From Thermoplasmata archaeon (lineage in GTDB: Archaea > Thermoplasmatota > Thermoplasmata > Thermoplasmatales > Thermoplasmataceae): DNA of 17,673 bases. The notes below the pieces were generated by a model. It was not told where the DNA came from. It saw only the letters and a program-made list of their open reading frames with translations, and made no database searches. Shown here piece by piece: positions 7,585 through 15,179 of the stretch. The stretch lies in assembly GCA_021797225.1 (NCBI GenBank), contig JAKAAE010000019.1:1-17673 (forward strand). The letters run 5' to 3'. Position 1 is the stretch's first letter. Every line of letters starts with the position of its first letter. The position numbers and the translations under genes were made by a program.

Positions 7585-8250
7585 TCATTCAACTGATACA
7601 TTATTCATAATTTTATTGATAGCTTTTCTAATTTCTACATTAACTGACATTTTGCTAACGTTTAATCTTTCCGCTAATATTGTATTAGAGGCACCTCTAG
7701 GTATATTAAAAAAATCATTACTTTTTGCCGTTTTTAAAATTGCTTTTTCCTTATCAGTTAATAGGATATCCAGCATATAACCACTTATTTCTGAAAATAC
7801 TTCTTTAGCGTTTAATTCTTTAATACTCTTTATATGAATAGAATCCTGGGATATTGCCAGCATTTCCTTGGTTTTTGATTTATCCATTATAAATATATAT
7901 TTTTCAATGTTACCGTTAACACTTGATTTTAATGGATATATTGACTTTTTAATGAGCTTATGTATAAAGGCATTATCATAAGCTACGTTCATATCTACAA
8001 TCGATTGTGGCGAATCTATATTATATATTCTAACTTTTTTAACGGAACTATCTTTTTTAATTAAACTCTTGATTTCACGCACATTATCATGATTATAATA
8101 CTTTGAAAATCTAATAGCATGGAGATCTGATGTTGAGTATGTATAACCTACTAATATATCTTTATAGGTTGGTGGGACATAACTGGTCCAGCAATTTTCA
8201 TGAAAAATCTTTAAACTGTAAAAGGATACACTTTCATTATTTTTCTGCAT
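7585..8250 (-). CDS. HTH_10 (bacterio-opsin activator type) transcriptional regulator
   Basis: A 221-residue protein whose C-terminus (residues about 164-215) matches the HTH_10 pattern: LTDKEKAILKTA, then FFNIPRGAS, then ILAERLNVSKMSVNVEIRKA. This corresponds to the LT-x2-Q-x3-L...GYF-x2-PR...LA-x2-LG-(I/V)-S-x3-(V/F)-x2-LR-x-A scheme of archaeal Bat-like regulators. The first 160 residues form a mixed alpha/beta region with no named motif I recognise; in related proteins this part senses a ligand or signal. It is probably cytoplasmic and DNA-binding. Minus-strand TTTAAATA at 8271-8278 lies at leaderless spacing from the ATG at 8250. It sits between the MFS sugar-type transporter (8458-9948) and the NCS1 permease (5866-7305), one or both of which are likely targets. 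Confidence 0.8.
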   Translation of the reverse strand: MQKNNESVSFYSLKIFHENCWTSYVPPTYKDILVGYTYSTSDLHAIRFSKYYNHDNVREIKSLIKKDSSVKKVRIYNIDSPQSIVDMNVAYDNAFIHKLIKKSIYPLKSSVNGNIEKYIFIMDKSKTKEMLAISQDSIHIKSIKELNAKEVFSEISGYMLDILLTDKEKAILKTAKSNDFFNIPRGASNTILAERLNVSKMSVNVEIRKAINKIMNNVSVE

Positions 8251-8270
8251 TAAATAATATTTGTTTATAA

Positions 8271-8278
8271 TATTTAAA
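8271..8278 (-). promoter_or_regulatory. TATA-like box of the HTH_10 regulator gene
   Basis: The minus strand reads TTTAAATA, centred about 24 bases upstream of the ATG at 8250. No Shine-Dalgarno sequence is visible, consistent with a leaderless mRNA. Confidence 0.4.
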
Positions 8279-8457
8279 CTTTTATTAAATATAAAAAAGA
8301 GTAATATTGATATTAAAATAATTTATACTCATATAATTATAAAATAATAATTTTTAAATGAATTTACAACTCATTTTTTATAGATGCTCCCTTTTTTGTT
8401 TTTAGACAATGTATAAATTAAGAAATATTTTTAGAGAAATAATATAATAAAACTCTA

Positions 8458-9948
8458 TTATTGTTCATGGGATGCCATACCTGGTTCCTTTTTATTAGAA
8501 TCTGTATTTCCTTTTATTTTACCCAGATCAAATAGAGAATTCCCTTCAAAAATTTCTACTATCTGTTCTACAGTTATATTCTTGGTTTCTGGCATTGTAA
8601 AGTAAAATATAATATATGCTATTATTGATATTATTCCAAATACTATTACTGAATAGCCAAGATGAAGAACCGAATCCATATATGGAAATATTTCATCTAC
8701 AGTGAAACTAGTCATCCACTCGATAAATACTGCTAATGCTGCATATTTAACCCTTTTGTGTGTTGGAAAATATTCTCCCTGTATTAAAAAAGCTATTCCA
8801 CCACCGCCTATTCCAAAGAATACAAGGTAAAATGCGAGTCCTATTAAAAGTGCTATGGGCATACCCATTAAATAAAGTATACCACCTATAATATCGGCTA
8901 ATGCCATACCTGCAAAACCTAATAATGCTAAAAATCTCCTGCCCGCACTATCTATAAATTTAAATCCTAGAAATGTGGAAACTACCATAACACCAGCAAG
9001 TATGGCAGTCGCACCAATGGCATACGCATTAGCCACTGACGCATTAGAAACTGATGGAAATATATGGAGACTAGATATTATAAATGGCCCATATATTAAT
9101 GGAATGTTAACACCATTTGCTATTATGAATAATCCCATAAGGGCGCTGACAAAAAATGCCCTTTTTACACCTTTTGATTCTTTCTTTTGATTTTTAGTAA
9201 GGTCATTTAAATAATTGTATGCCACATTCAACTCGTCATCAGTGGCTGATATTCCGAATTTTTTCAAATCTCTTTTCACTCTTTCATACTTCTTTTTTAA
9301 AATTAGCCATCTAGGTGACTCGGGAATTTTGAATCTAAATATTAAGGCTATAATAGCAGGTATTATTGCTAAACTCAATATAAAACGCCAATCCAGATTA
9401 TATGCGTATTTAGGAAGATAAAGAAATACTAGCATAGCAACAACAAATGACATAAATATGCCGATAACTATCATATACTGTTGCATAATGCCTAACTTTC
9501 CACGATGTTTTCTCGGAGCGAATTCAGCAATATAGGCTGTTGCAACGGCAGAATCAGCTCCTATTGCTATTCCAATAAATGTTCTGGCAATCATAAGCAT
9601 CAGCACATTGATTGTTAGCGCAGACAATAAGGCTCCAATAACATAAATAACTATATCGGTTATTAATAAAAATTTTCTTCCTAACTTATCTGTAATGAAA
9701 GATGCAATTAAGGCACCAAAAGCTGCTCCTAATAGTGCCCCAGAGGCTATATATCCCACAACGAAGGGAGATGCATTTACATAATAAGGGATAAAAATTA
9801 ATACTGAACCAATATCAGACTGATCGTAACCATATAAGAAACCACCGATCGTTGCCATTAGCACTAAAGTCCAGTAAAATTTATTCAGGCTAATAGGCTT
9901 GTTTAAAGAGTTAATCACTTCATTTTCATTTGCTCCGGAATTCTCCAT
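8458..9948 (-). CDS. MFS transporter, sugar porter type
   Basis: A 496-residue, 12-helix membrane protein of the sugar porter branch of the major facilitator superfamily. Diagnostic segments are GGFLYGYDQSDIG in TM1 (residues 35-47), the loop 2-3 motif DKLGRK (87-92), ARTFIGIAIGADSAV in TM4, the PESPRWL motif after TM6, and PETKN after TM12. All are classical for sugar and related polyol or aromatic-acid symporters. The substrate is unknown; the central YGP/NGV segments do not identify a sugar by eye. The ATG at 9948 is supported by a TATA-like box at 9969-9978. A 14-base perfect palindrome immediately upstream suggests regulation, possibly by the HTH_10 protein encoded downstream on the same strand after a 207-base gap. 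Confidence 0.88.
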   Translation of the reverse strand: MENSGANENEVINSLNKPISLNKFYWTLVLMATIGGFLYGYDQSDIGSVLIFIPYYVNASPFVVGYIASGALLGAAFGALIASFITDKLGRKFLLITDIVIYVIGALLSALTINVLMLMIARTFIGIAIGADSAVATAYIAEFAPRKHRGKLGIMQQYMIVIGIFMSFVVAMLVFLYLPKYAYNLDWRFILSLAIIPAIIALIFRFKIPESPRWLILKKKYERVKRDLKKFGISATDDELNVAYNYLNDLTKNQKKESKGVKRAFFVSALMGLFIIANGVNIPLIYGPFIISSLHIFPSVSNASVANAYAIGATAILAGVMVVSTFLGFKFIDSAGRRFLALLGFAGMALADIIGGILYLMGMPIALLIGLAFYLVFFGIGGGGIAFLIQGEYFPTHKRVKYAALAVFIEWMTSFTVDEIFPYMDSVLHLGYSVIVFGIISIIAYIIFYFTMPETKNITVEQIVEIFEGNSLFDLGKIKGNTDSNKKEPGMASHEQ

Positions 9949-9968
9949 AACAATCTAAATACCTTGTC

Positions 9969-9978
9969 ATATAAAAAT
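9969..9978 (-). promoter_or_regulatory. TATA-like box of the sugar-type MFS gene
   Basis: The minus strand reads ATTTTTATAT, centred about 25 bases upstream of the ATG at 9948, giving an expected transcript start at the start codon. Confidence 0.45.
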
Positions 9979-9984
9979 GATGTA

Positions 9985-9998
9985 ATTTACATGTAAAT
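9985..9998. promoter_or_regulatory. 14-bp perfect palindrome, candidate operator
   Basis: ATTTACATGTAAAT is identical to its reverse complement. It lies seven bases upstream of the TATA-like box of the sugar-type MFS gene, where an archaeal activator or repressor would contact the basal machinery. The central TTTACATGTAAA part is not purely A/T, so a chance palindrome is less likely than elsewhere in this AT-rich DNA. A related half, TGACATGTAAA, occurs near 12768-12778 upstream of the SDR operon. Protein partner unknown. Confidence 0.45.
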
Positions 9999-10125
9999 AT
10001 ATACTTGTCGATATAGCATAAATATAGTATAAGAGTTCCAGTACAAAGAGAAACACGATAATAAAAATATAACCCATACTTAAATATTAAAAATTACAAA
10101 TTAAAATATAAATTGCTATTGAGAT

Positions 10126-11082
10126 TTATAGTTTCTTCATCATTATTTTCGCTATACTATGATCTTTTTCTTTTTCAATAATTAACTCTGCCCTATACCT
10201 GGTTTTCACTATATTTTCCTCGTAGTTTTTGCCATTAATATCATCCCAGATTTTTGAGGCAGTTTCCAGTGCATCCTTCCTGGAAAATTGTGAATATTTC
10301 TGAAAATACGAATTTTTATCCTTAAATGCGGTTTCCATTAACAGGAAAAATCTTTCTATGAACCATTGCTTTATAAACCCTACATTTGCATCAATAAAGA
10401 TGGAAAAATCCAGGAAATCCGAAACATATATCTGGTTAGCGGTTCTTGAATGATCTATCTGAAGTATATTTAAGCCCTCCAGTATAAGTATATCAGGATT
10501 AATTATCTCCTGTTTTTCCTGTAATACATCATACTTTAGATGCGAATATACTGGAATCTCTAAAAGGGATGTTCCAGACTTGGCATCAACAAGAAAACTT
10601 ATAAGATTCTGCATATCATAACTTTCCGGAAATCCCTTTCTTTCCATGAGGTTTTCTTCCCTGAGTCTTGCATTGTTTTTCAGAAAATTATCTGTAGAAA
10701 CAATATAAATTCTATATTCAGGATTAATCCTCTCAAGAAGTGTCTTCAGCAATCTAGAAGTTGTGCTCTTGCCAACTGCTACACTTCCTGTAACTCCTAT
10801 AATAAATGGCATCTTATCCGGGTTAATCCCTATGAATCTGTTTCGTTCCATGTATAGATTCTTGTTATTATTGATCGATAGTTGTAGTAATCTGGTAATG
10901 GGAAAGTAAAAATCTCTAATCTCCGATTCTGTAATCTTGTCGTTCAGTGCTAGAACCTTTTTAACATCGTTTGATGAAAGTTTTATATCAAGATTGCCCC
11001 GTCTCCGTGCCCATTCATCGCGGTTAAACATTAAATAGAGACTGGAACGTATCTTTCCCTGAGAAACAGGCGCTTCATCCAT
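10126..11082 (-). CDS. coaA: Type I pantothenate kinase (bacterial CoaA type)
   Basis: A 318-residue cytoplasmic P-loop kinase that phosphorylates pantothenate, the first committed step to coenzyme A. It aligns by eye almost end to end with Escherichia coli CoaA: YLMFNRDEWA near the N-terminus, Walker A GSVAVGKS (residues 99-106), STDNF (Asp131, equivalent to the catalytic Asp127), MERKGFPESYDM (146-157), PVYSHLKYDV (177-186), DILILEGLN (197-205) and YVSDFLDFSIFIDA. The residue equivalent to E. coli Arg106, tied to CoA feedback, is present (Arg110), as is the His177 equivalent (His181). Most archaea use pantoate kinase and phosphopantothenate synthetase instead; Thermoplasmatales are the known exception, with a type I enzyme characterised in Picrophilus. 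A TATA-like TTTAAATA lies near 11102-11109 on the minus strand. Confidence 0.95.
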   Translation of the reverse strand: MDEAPVSQGKIRSSLYLMFNRDEWARRRGNLDIKLSSNDVKKVLALNDKITESEIRDFYFPITRLLQLSINNNKNLYMERNRFIGINPDKMPFIIGVTGSVAVGKSTTSRLLKTLLERINPEYRIYIVSTDNFLKNNARLREENLMERKGFPESYDMQNLISFLVDAKSGTSLLEIPVYSHLKYDVLQEKQEIINPDILILEGLNILQIDHSRTANQIYVSDFLDFSIFIDANVGFIKQWFIERFFLLMETAFKDKNSYFQKYSQFSRKDALETASKIWDDINGKNYEENIVKTRYRAELIIEKEKDHSIAKIMMKKL

Positions 11083-11133
11083 ATACTCAAATAGTTATAG
11101 ACTATTTAAACCATTTAGCTCTGGAGTTATTTT

Positions 11134-11592
11134 TTAAAAATCCCTTTTAATATCATCTTTTATTTTTACCAGAAGTTTATCGAGATCTTTCCAGTTGCGT
11201 ACTATGCTATAAGAAAATGAATGATCCAGCATAAGATTATTCTGACCTGTAGCAAAACTCCTGGTATCAGTCTGGAATCCTATGCAAATTTTCCCATATG
11301 CATATGCCATGCCCAGTTCCACGCAAGCACCTTCATCCGGTACTCTGCCATCCATTATCATCAGCAATGCGGACGAATCTTTAAGGGCGTTCACATCACG
11401 TTCAAAAACTCTTTTGCTAATTTCGGGCCACAACTTAGGGTCTTTAAGCAACATTTCATCCTCACCACCGTCTCTCTGGGGAAGGTATGTTGAGAATCCC
11501 TTTCGATCGAGAAAGCTGGCTACTTCCTCATTGAATCTGATCTCCATTTCATTGAAAAGAGGAGCAGAAATATAAATATCGTACCTTTTCAT
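11134..11592 (-). CDS. Nucleoside 2-deoxyribosyltransferase family protein
   Basis: A 152-residue cytoplasmic enzyme that would exchange or hydrolyse the base of 2'-deoxyribonucleosides. It has the N-terminal YISAPLFNEME strand-loop (residues 7-17), STYLPQRDGG (34-43), a central strand ending in MDGRVPDEGACVELGMAYAYG (80-100), and a C-terminal TDTRSF plus NNLMLD (108-123). Glu92 in the ELG motif is the expected nucleophile, and Asp86 and Asn118/119 are expected substrate contacts. Length is normal for the family. It lies 51 bases upstream of the pantothenate kinase gene and 37 bases downstream of the nucleoside hydrolase gene, all on the minus strand, which places it in nucleoside salvage. 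An AT-rich box at 11606-11617 suggests its own promoter. A deleted relative lies at 2925-3185. Some family members act on modified nucleotides, so the exact substrate is open. Confidence 0.85.
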   Translation of the reverse strand: MKRYDIYISAPLFNEMEIRFNEEVASFLDRKGFSTYLPQRDGGEDEMLLKDPKLWPEISKRVFERDVNALKDSSALLMIMDGRVPDEGACVELGMAYAYGKICIGFQTDTRSFATGQNNLMLDHSFSYSIVRNWKDLDKLLVKIKDDIKRDF

Positions 11593-11629
11593 GAGAATAG
11601 ATGCATAATAATATTAAAGATTTTCCGCA

Positions 11630-12499
11630 TCATTGATAAATCATTTTCACAATTTCGCTCTGGTATAAGTCCGGGTTTATCTGTACGGCAATCCTGTGCA
11701 GGGATTCTTCTTTCTGTTCCATGGAAGTTACACCATTATCATCAATACTTATCTTACCGTTTAAAAATTCAAATGCATCCGGATTTATGGCCGCATATGC
11801 AGCAATAGGATCATGTAATTCATAGTTTCCATGTTTTTGAAGCATAAATTCTGTAGTCTTCTTCACAAAAGCACTAACACTGTTATTGTTTGAGACACTG
11901 ATGGCCTGTTTAATTGCCAGTTCTGGATTCATTGTCAGGTCCAGTGGTATTACAGTTATCTTAATATCAAGACCAAAAACAATTTTAGCAGCCTCCGGGT
12001 CATAGAATATGTTAAACTCTGCGTCACCCATATTTCCCTTTCCCCATGGAGTTTTTCCAAATGCGCCACCCATGATAGTTAAATCTATTATATTTCTCTG
12101 TATATCACGGTTAAGCCTGAAAAGAATTCCAAGGGAAGTAAGTGGGGAAGTGCATATTATTCGGTATTTTCCATGTTTAAGTGCTTCATACATTTTAACA
12201 ATGCCATTATGTGTGTTATTCAAAGGCTTATCAGGAAATTTATAGCAGGCAAGGCCGTTTTTACCATGATAATCTTCATAATAATGTGGTTTTATAATTG
12301 GGGTGTACGATCCGGGATATACGGGACATCCGAGTTCGAGCATACTGGCTATGCCAACAGTATTTCTATAAGTATTTTCCAGTACAGAATTCCCGGACTG
12401 GGCTACAATAAATTCCGGTATAATTCCATGTCTTTTAAGTAGTATCATTGCCATGGCGTCGTCAACGCCTGTGTCAACAACTAAAATTATCTTATCCAT
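11630..12499 (-). CDS. Inosine-uridine preferring nucleoside hydrolase family protein
   Basis: A 289-residue cytoplasmic enzyme that hydrolyses the N-glycosidic bond of ribonucleosides. The Ca2+/ribose-binding residues are visible: VDTGVDDAMA supplies Asp9, Asp13 and Asp14, NMGDAEFNIFYDPEAA supplies Glu161 and Asn163, and ELHDPIAA supplies His229 and Asp230, matching the classical Asp10/Asp14/Asp15, Glu166/Asn168 and His241/Asp242 set. The signature here reads DTGVDD rather than DTDPG-x-DD, slightly shortened. Overall it is a little shorter than the usual 300-330 residues. The ATG at 12499 has an ATTTTTATTAAAT element at 12516-12528 at leaderless spacing. It is the first of three minus-strand genes for nucleoside and cofactor metabolism. 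Base preference (purine or pyrimidine) cannot be told. Confidence 0.88.
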   Translation of the reverse strand: MDKIILVVDTGVDDAMAMILLKRHGIIPEFIVAQSGNSVLENTYRNTVGIASMLELGCPVYPGSYTPIIKPHYYEDYHGKNGLACYKFPDKPLNNTHNGIVKMYEALKHGKYRIICTSPLTSLGILFRLNRDIQRNIIDLTIMGGAFGKTPWGKGNMGDAEFNIFYDPEAAKIVFGLDIKITVIPLDLTMNPELAIKQAISVSNNNSVSAFVKKTTEFMLQKHGNYELHDPIAAYAAINPDAFEFLNGKISIDDNGVTSMEQKEESLHRIAVQINPDLYQSEIVKMIYQ

Positions 12500-12724
12500 A
12501 TACAGTAATATGCATTTAATAAAAATATCTTATTATATAGTTAAAGCATTACAAAAATTAGACCTATATTCCTATGTAAGGCGACTGGATATAGAATTGT
12601 AACATATCCCTATTCCAATATTCAGCGTACATCCATTTAAGAAAAGTTGGAGCTTAATAGTATCCTTACAGTACTTTAAACGGATAGTTCACTCATCTAT
12701 TACATTTTTATTACCTCCGCTTAT

Positions 12725-12739
12725 AGAGATTTTATCTCT
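12725..12739. repeat. Short hairpin-forming inverted repeat
   Basis: AGAGAT, three T bases, then ATCTCT: a perfect 6-base stem with a 3-base loop. It lies about 180 bases upstream of the SDR operon. No run of T follows it, so it is not a convincing terminator; its role is unknown. Confidence 0.35.
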
Positions 12740-12785
12740 CTGCCACTGGAGAACTGTAATAATTTATTGACATGTAAACCCAAAT

Positions 12786-12806
12786 ATTATTAATGTTATT
12801 AATAAT
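12786..12806. promoter_or_regulatory. 21-base inverted repeat upstream of the SDR operon, candidate operator
   Basis: ATTATTAAT, spacer gtt, then ATTAATAAT form a perfect 9-base inverted repeat. It lies about 68 bases upstream of the TATA-like box of the four-gene operon, a position where a dimeric regulator could bind. The all-A/T composition raises the chance of coincidence, so confidence is modest. Confidence 0.35.
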
Positions 12807-12873
12807 GCTTCTTGAAACTGTGGAGAATATGGATAAAAATGAACTTTCATTGATCATTTAATGTCCCTGTGAA

Positions 12874-12882
12874 AATATTATA
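12874..12882 (+). promoter_or_regulatory. TATA-like box of the SDR-ligase-thiolase-DUF35 operon
   Basis: The stretch aatattata predicts a transcript start near 12903-12905. That gives either a leaderless start at the ATG at 12904 or an 18-base leader carrying GGAGGT before the ATG at 12922. Confidence 0.45.
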
Positions 12883-12905
12883 TTCTCATGCGGTTTTAGG
12901 TTAAT

Positions 12906-12911
12906 GGAGGT
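12906..12911 (+). promoter_or_regulatory. Shine-Dalgarno sequence of the SDR gene
   Basis: GGAGGT, complementary to the archaeal 16S 3' end, lies 10 bases before the ATG at 12922 and overlaps the in-frame upstream ATG at 12904. It favours the shorter start, whose product begins MKKIIVTGSNRGIG as family members do. Confidence 0.6.
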
Positions 12912-12921
12912 ATTGACATTG

Positions 12922-13638
12922 ATGAAAAAAATTATAGTCACAGGTTCTAACAGAGGTATAGGGCATTCAATCGCTGAATATCTGGCAAAGAAGCACTACG
13001 GGATTATAATGGTTGATTATGACCCTTCCATAAGTGAAACCGGATCTCAAATGAATGAGTTATATGGAAATGTTCAGGGCATACAATGTGATGTTTCCAG
13101 CTACGAAAAGTGTGAAAAGGCATTTTCTACCATTAATAAGAATGAGGTATATGGCATAGTAAACAATGCTGGAATCAACAGGGATGTAATGTTCAAAAAT
13201 ATGACATATGAACAGTGGGATGCTGTTATAAAAACAGATCTGTACAGTATGTTCAATGTCACAAAACAATTTATTAATTCCATGATTGAAAATAATTCTG
13301 GAAGAATAGTAAATATATCATCAGCTAGCTGGAACGGCAACATTGGGCAGGCAAATTATTCCTCAGCGAAGGCAGGAGTAATAGGATTTACCAGAACTCT
13401 AGCAAGGGAATTGGGTAAATATGGTATAACATCAAACGCAGTCGTTCCCGGCTTTATTAAAACACCAATGACCGATAGCATGCCCGATAAAATAAAGGAA
13501 AAATTTATAGAAAAAATACCATTAAAACGCATAGGAACCCCAGAGGATGTTGCCAATGCAGTGGAATTCCTCCTGAAAGAGGAAAGTAGTTATATTAATG
13601 GAATTCTTCTGGATGTCGGTGGAGGTATGATACTGTGA
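12922..13638 (+). CDS. Short-chain dehydrogenase/reductase, FabG/PhaB-like
   Basis: A 238-residue classical SDR. The nucleotide-binding motif is TGSNRGIG (residues 7-14), NNAG is at 81-84, and the catalytic Ser (SS at 133-134), Tyr146 and Lys150 are in place (Y-S-S-A-K). The PG motif (VVPGFIKTPM) and the C-terminal NGILLDVGGG are also present. The segment INRDVMFKNMTYEQWDAVI resembles acetoacetyl-CoA reductases (PhaB) and FabG, so a 3-ketoacyl-CoA/3-hydroxyacyl-CoA interconversion is likely. Asp32 after beta2 suggests NAD(H) rather than NADP(H), an inference. An in-frame ATG at 12904 adds six residues; GGAGGT at 12906-12911 supports the start used here. The stop overlaps the next gene's GTG start (GTGA), so the two are translationally coupled in the four-gene operon. 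Confidence 0.88.
   Translation: MKKIIVTGSNRGIGHSIAEYLAKKHYGIIMVDYDPSISETGSQMNELYGNVQGIQCDVSSYEKCEKAFSTINKNEVYGIVNNAGINRDVMFKNMTYEQWDAVIKTDLYSMFNVTKQFINSMIENNSGRIVNISSASWNGNIGQANYSSAKAGVIGFTRTLARELGKYGITSNAVVPGFIKTPMTDSMPDKIKEKFIEKIPLKRIGTPEDVANAVEFLLKEESSYINGILLDVGGGMIL
13621..13626 (+). promoter_or_regulatory. Shine-Dalgarno sequence deciding the GTG start of the ligase gene
   Basis: GGAGGT lies inside the end of the SDR gene, 8 bases before the GTG at 13635 and 17 bases before the alternative ATG at 13644. The spacing favours the GTG. Confidence 0.6.
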
Positions 13639-15179
13639 AAACTATGCTTGAGGTCATAAGGGATAAAAAAACGGAAACTCCATTAATTTACTACTTCGGT
13701 GCCCATATTTCCTATGGCGAATTTGAGGAGTACACCAATGCCATTGCCGCACAGATTTCAGCCTACTGCGACCCTGGAGATACTATAGCCATAATAGCAG
13801 AGAATATACCACAGTTTCCCATGGTCCAGTATGCCGCGTGGAAAAATTCATGCATATTCATTCCATTGAGCCCGATTGATTCAGAAGCTGAAATAATCTC
13901 AAAACTTAAATTTACCGACACACATATGGTTATAATCAGTAGCGAATTCAGGGATAAATTCTCAGGAATAAAATCATTAAATGGCATGCACATCCTTTAT
14001 ACATCCCCGGAAACATTCGGAAAAATGCCCCCGGAATTAAGAAATAAATTCATTCATGGCGAACAGTTAGAAGAACTGGTTATCAGGAAAAAACCGGTTT
14101 TCAATGGTTATCTTCCGGATGTGAACGACACCGCGATGCTCGTTTTCACCTCGGGGACAAGTGGCAGGCAGAAGGCTGCTGTAATCAGGCATAAAAATAT
14201 TTATGCAGCCTCATATATATACCGTGAATGGTATGCAGTATCCGGAAAAGATAAGAATCTGTGTATCGCCCCGTTTTTCCATATAACCGGACTCATATTC
14301 GGAATATCACTCACGGTAATTTCAGGGGCATCCATGGTATTAACTTACAGATTCGATGCAATGAATACCCTTGAAACCATAGAATCAGAACAGACGACAA
14401 TAACCATGTTCGTTGCAACGGCGTACAGGGCCATGCTAAATTCCTGGTCTGGCATAGAGGATATCAAAAATATGATTTCTTCCATGAGGTTATGGTCTGC
14501 AGGGGGAATGCCCATGCCGGTTAAAACCCAGTATGAATGGAAAGCCATGGCAGGACAATGGATACATATGGCATATGGCCTGACTGAAAGCACATCACCT
14601 GTGACATTATGGGAATATCCATATTCAGGGGAATTGCTGACCTACAAAGGTGTCCTTACAGCCGGAAAACCTGTTTATTACACAAAACTATTCCGCGGAA
14701 AGGATGGAGAATTAACAGTTTCCGGACCACAGATCGTTGATTCATATTTTAAGAATCCTGAAGATACCGCAAAATCATTCTGCAGAAAAGGGTTGAAAAC
14801 TGGGGATGTATGCCACATAGATAAGGATAGATCTGTGTTTATTATTGACAGGAAGAAGGATCTTATCGACGTTTCCGGATATAAGGTGGTACCTGCCGAA
14901 GTTGAGGGAATTATAAGGAAAAACCCCTATGTGGAGGATGCCGTGGTTATCGGAGAGCCTGATGAGTATAAGGGAGAAGTACCTGCTGCATATGTTAAAC
15001 TCAATGGAGAGGTAACCTCCTATGAAAATATAAAGGAAAATATTCTTGAAACATGCAGAACGGAACTGGCAAGATACAAGGTTCCGGCCAGGGTTATATT
15101 TGTCCGGGAAATGCCACTGAATGCATCCGGAAAAATCAAAAGGTCCGGTATAAAATCCATGGAGGTGGTTTATCAATGA
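13635..15179 (+). CDS. AMP-forming acyl-CoA synthetase (ANL superfamily)
   Basis: A 514-residue cytoplasmic ligase that activates a carboxylic acid to an acyl-adenylate and then to the CoA thioester. Motifs in order are the P-loop TSGTSGRQK (residues 172-180), FFHITGL (214-220), the A5 motif YGLTEST (314-320), TGD (389-391), DRKKDLIDVSGYKVVPAEVE (405-424) covering the hinge and A8, and the A10 motif PLNASGKIKR with the catalytic Lys500. The P-loop has RQK where most family members have x-PK, a small deviation. Acyl specificity is not readable, but a medium or branched chain fits the family resemblance. It starts at GTG 13635, overlapping the SDR stop by four bases, and its own stop overlaps the next ATG (ATGA). 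The partners imply a CoA-thioester pathway. Confidence 0.92.
   Translation: MKTMLEVIRDKKTETPLIYYFGAHISYGEFEEYTNAIAAQISAYCDPGDTIAIIAENIPQFPMVQYAAWKNSCIFIPLSPIDSEAEIISKLKFTDTHMVIISSEFRDKFSGIKSLNGMHILYTSPETFGKMPPELRNKFIHGEQLEELVIRKKPVFNGYLPDVNDTAMLVFTSGTSGRQKAAVIRHKNIYAASYIYREWYAVSGKDKNLCIAPFFHITGLIFGISLTVISGASMVLTYRFDAMNTLETIESEQTTITMFVATAYRAMLNSWSGIEDIKNMISSMRLWSAGGMPMPVKTQYEWKAMAGQWIHMAYGLTESTSPVTLWEYPYSGELLTYKGVLTAGKPVYYTKLFRGKDGELTVSGPQIVDSYFKNPEDTAKSFCRKGLKTGDVCHIDKDRSVFIIDRKKDLIDVSGYKVVPAEVEGIIRKNPYVEDAVVIGEPDEYKGEVPAAYVKLNGEVTSYENIKENILETCRTELARYKVPARVIFVREMPLNASGKIKRSGIKSMEVVYQ
15161..15169 (+). promoter_or_regulatory. Shine-Dalgarno sequence of the thiolase-fold gene
   Basis: GGAGGTGGT is a near-complete match to the archaeal consensus and lies 6 bases before the ATG at 15176. 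It sets the start of the thiolase-fold gene at 15176 rather than any upstream codon of the same frame, which is open from 15053 inside the ligase gene. Confidence 0.65.

Larger units (their letters stand above)
12500..12903. other. 404-base intergenic region between salvage block and SDR operon
   Basis: This is the only gap longer than 300 bases. It holds the minus-strand promoter of the nucleoside hydrolase (12516-12528), a short inverted repeat AGAGAT-ttt-ATCTCT at 12725-12739, a half-site TGACATGTAAA at 12768-12778, a 21-base inverted repeat at 12786-12806, and the TATA-like box of the SDR operon at 12874-12882. Only very short open frames exist (30 codons from 12510, 18 codons from 12805). 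No tRNA, transposase or repeat array was recognised. Confidence 0.6.

Noticed and set aside
12510..12602. 30-codon plus-strand open frame (begins MHLIKISYY)
   Set aside because: It overlaps the nucleoside hydrolase promoter, has no recognisable motif, and is no longer than chance would allow in AT-rich DNA.
12725..12739. AGAGAT/ATCTCT hairpin as a transcription terminator
   Set aside because: No T-run follows on either strand, and no gene ends nearby.
12805..12861. 18-codon open frame that could be a leader peptide
   Set aside because: It has no ribosome site and overlaps the last bases of an inverted repeat; there is no codon bias or attenuator hairpin to support a leader role.
15053..15175. 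Upstream part of the thiolase-fold frame
   Set aside because: It lies inside the ligase gene in another frame; a strong Shine-Dalgarno and the ATGA overlap put the start at 15176.
14775..15176. 133-codon minus-strand frame inside the ligase gene
   Set aside because: It is the antisense shadow of conserved A7-A10 motifs and has no promoter.
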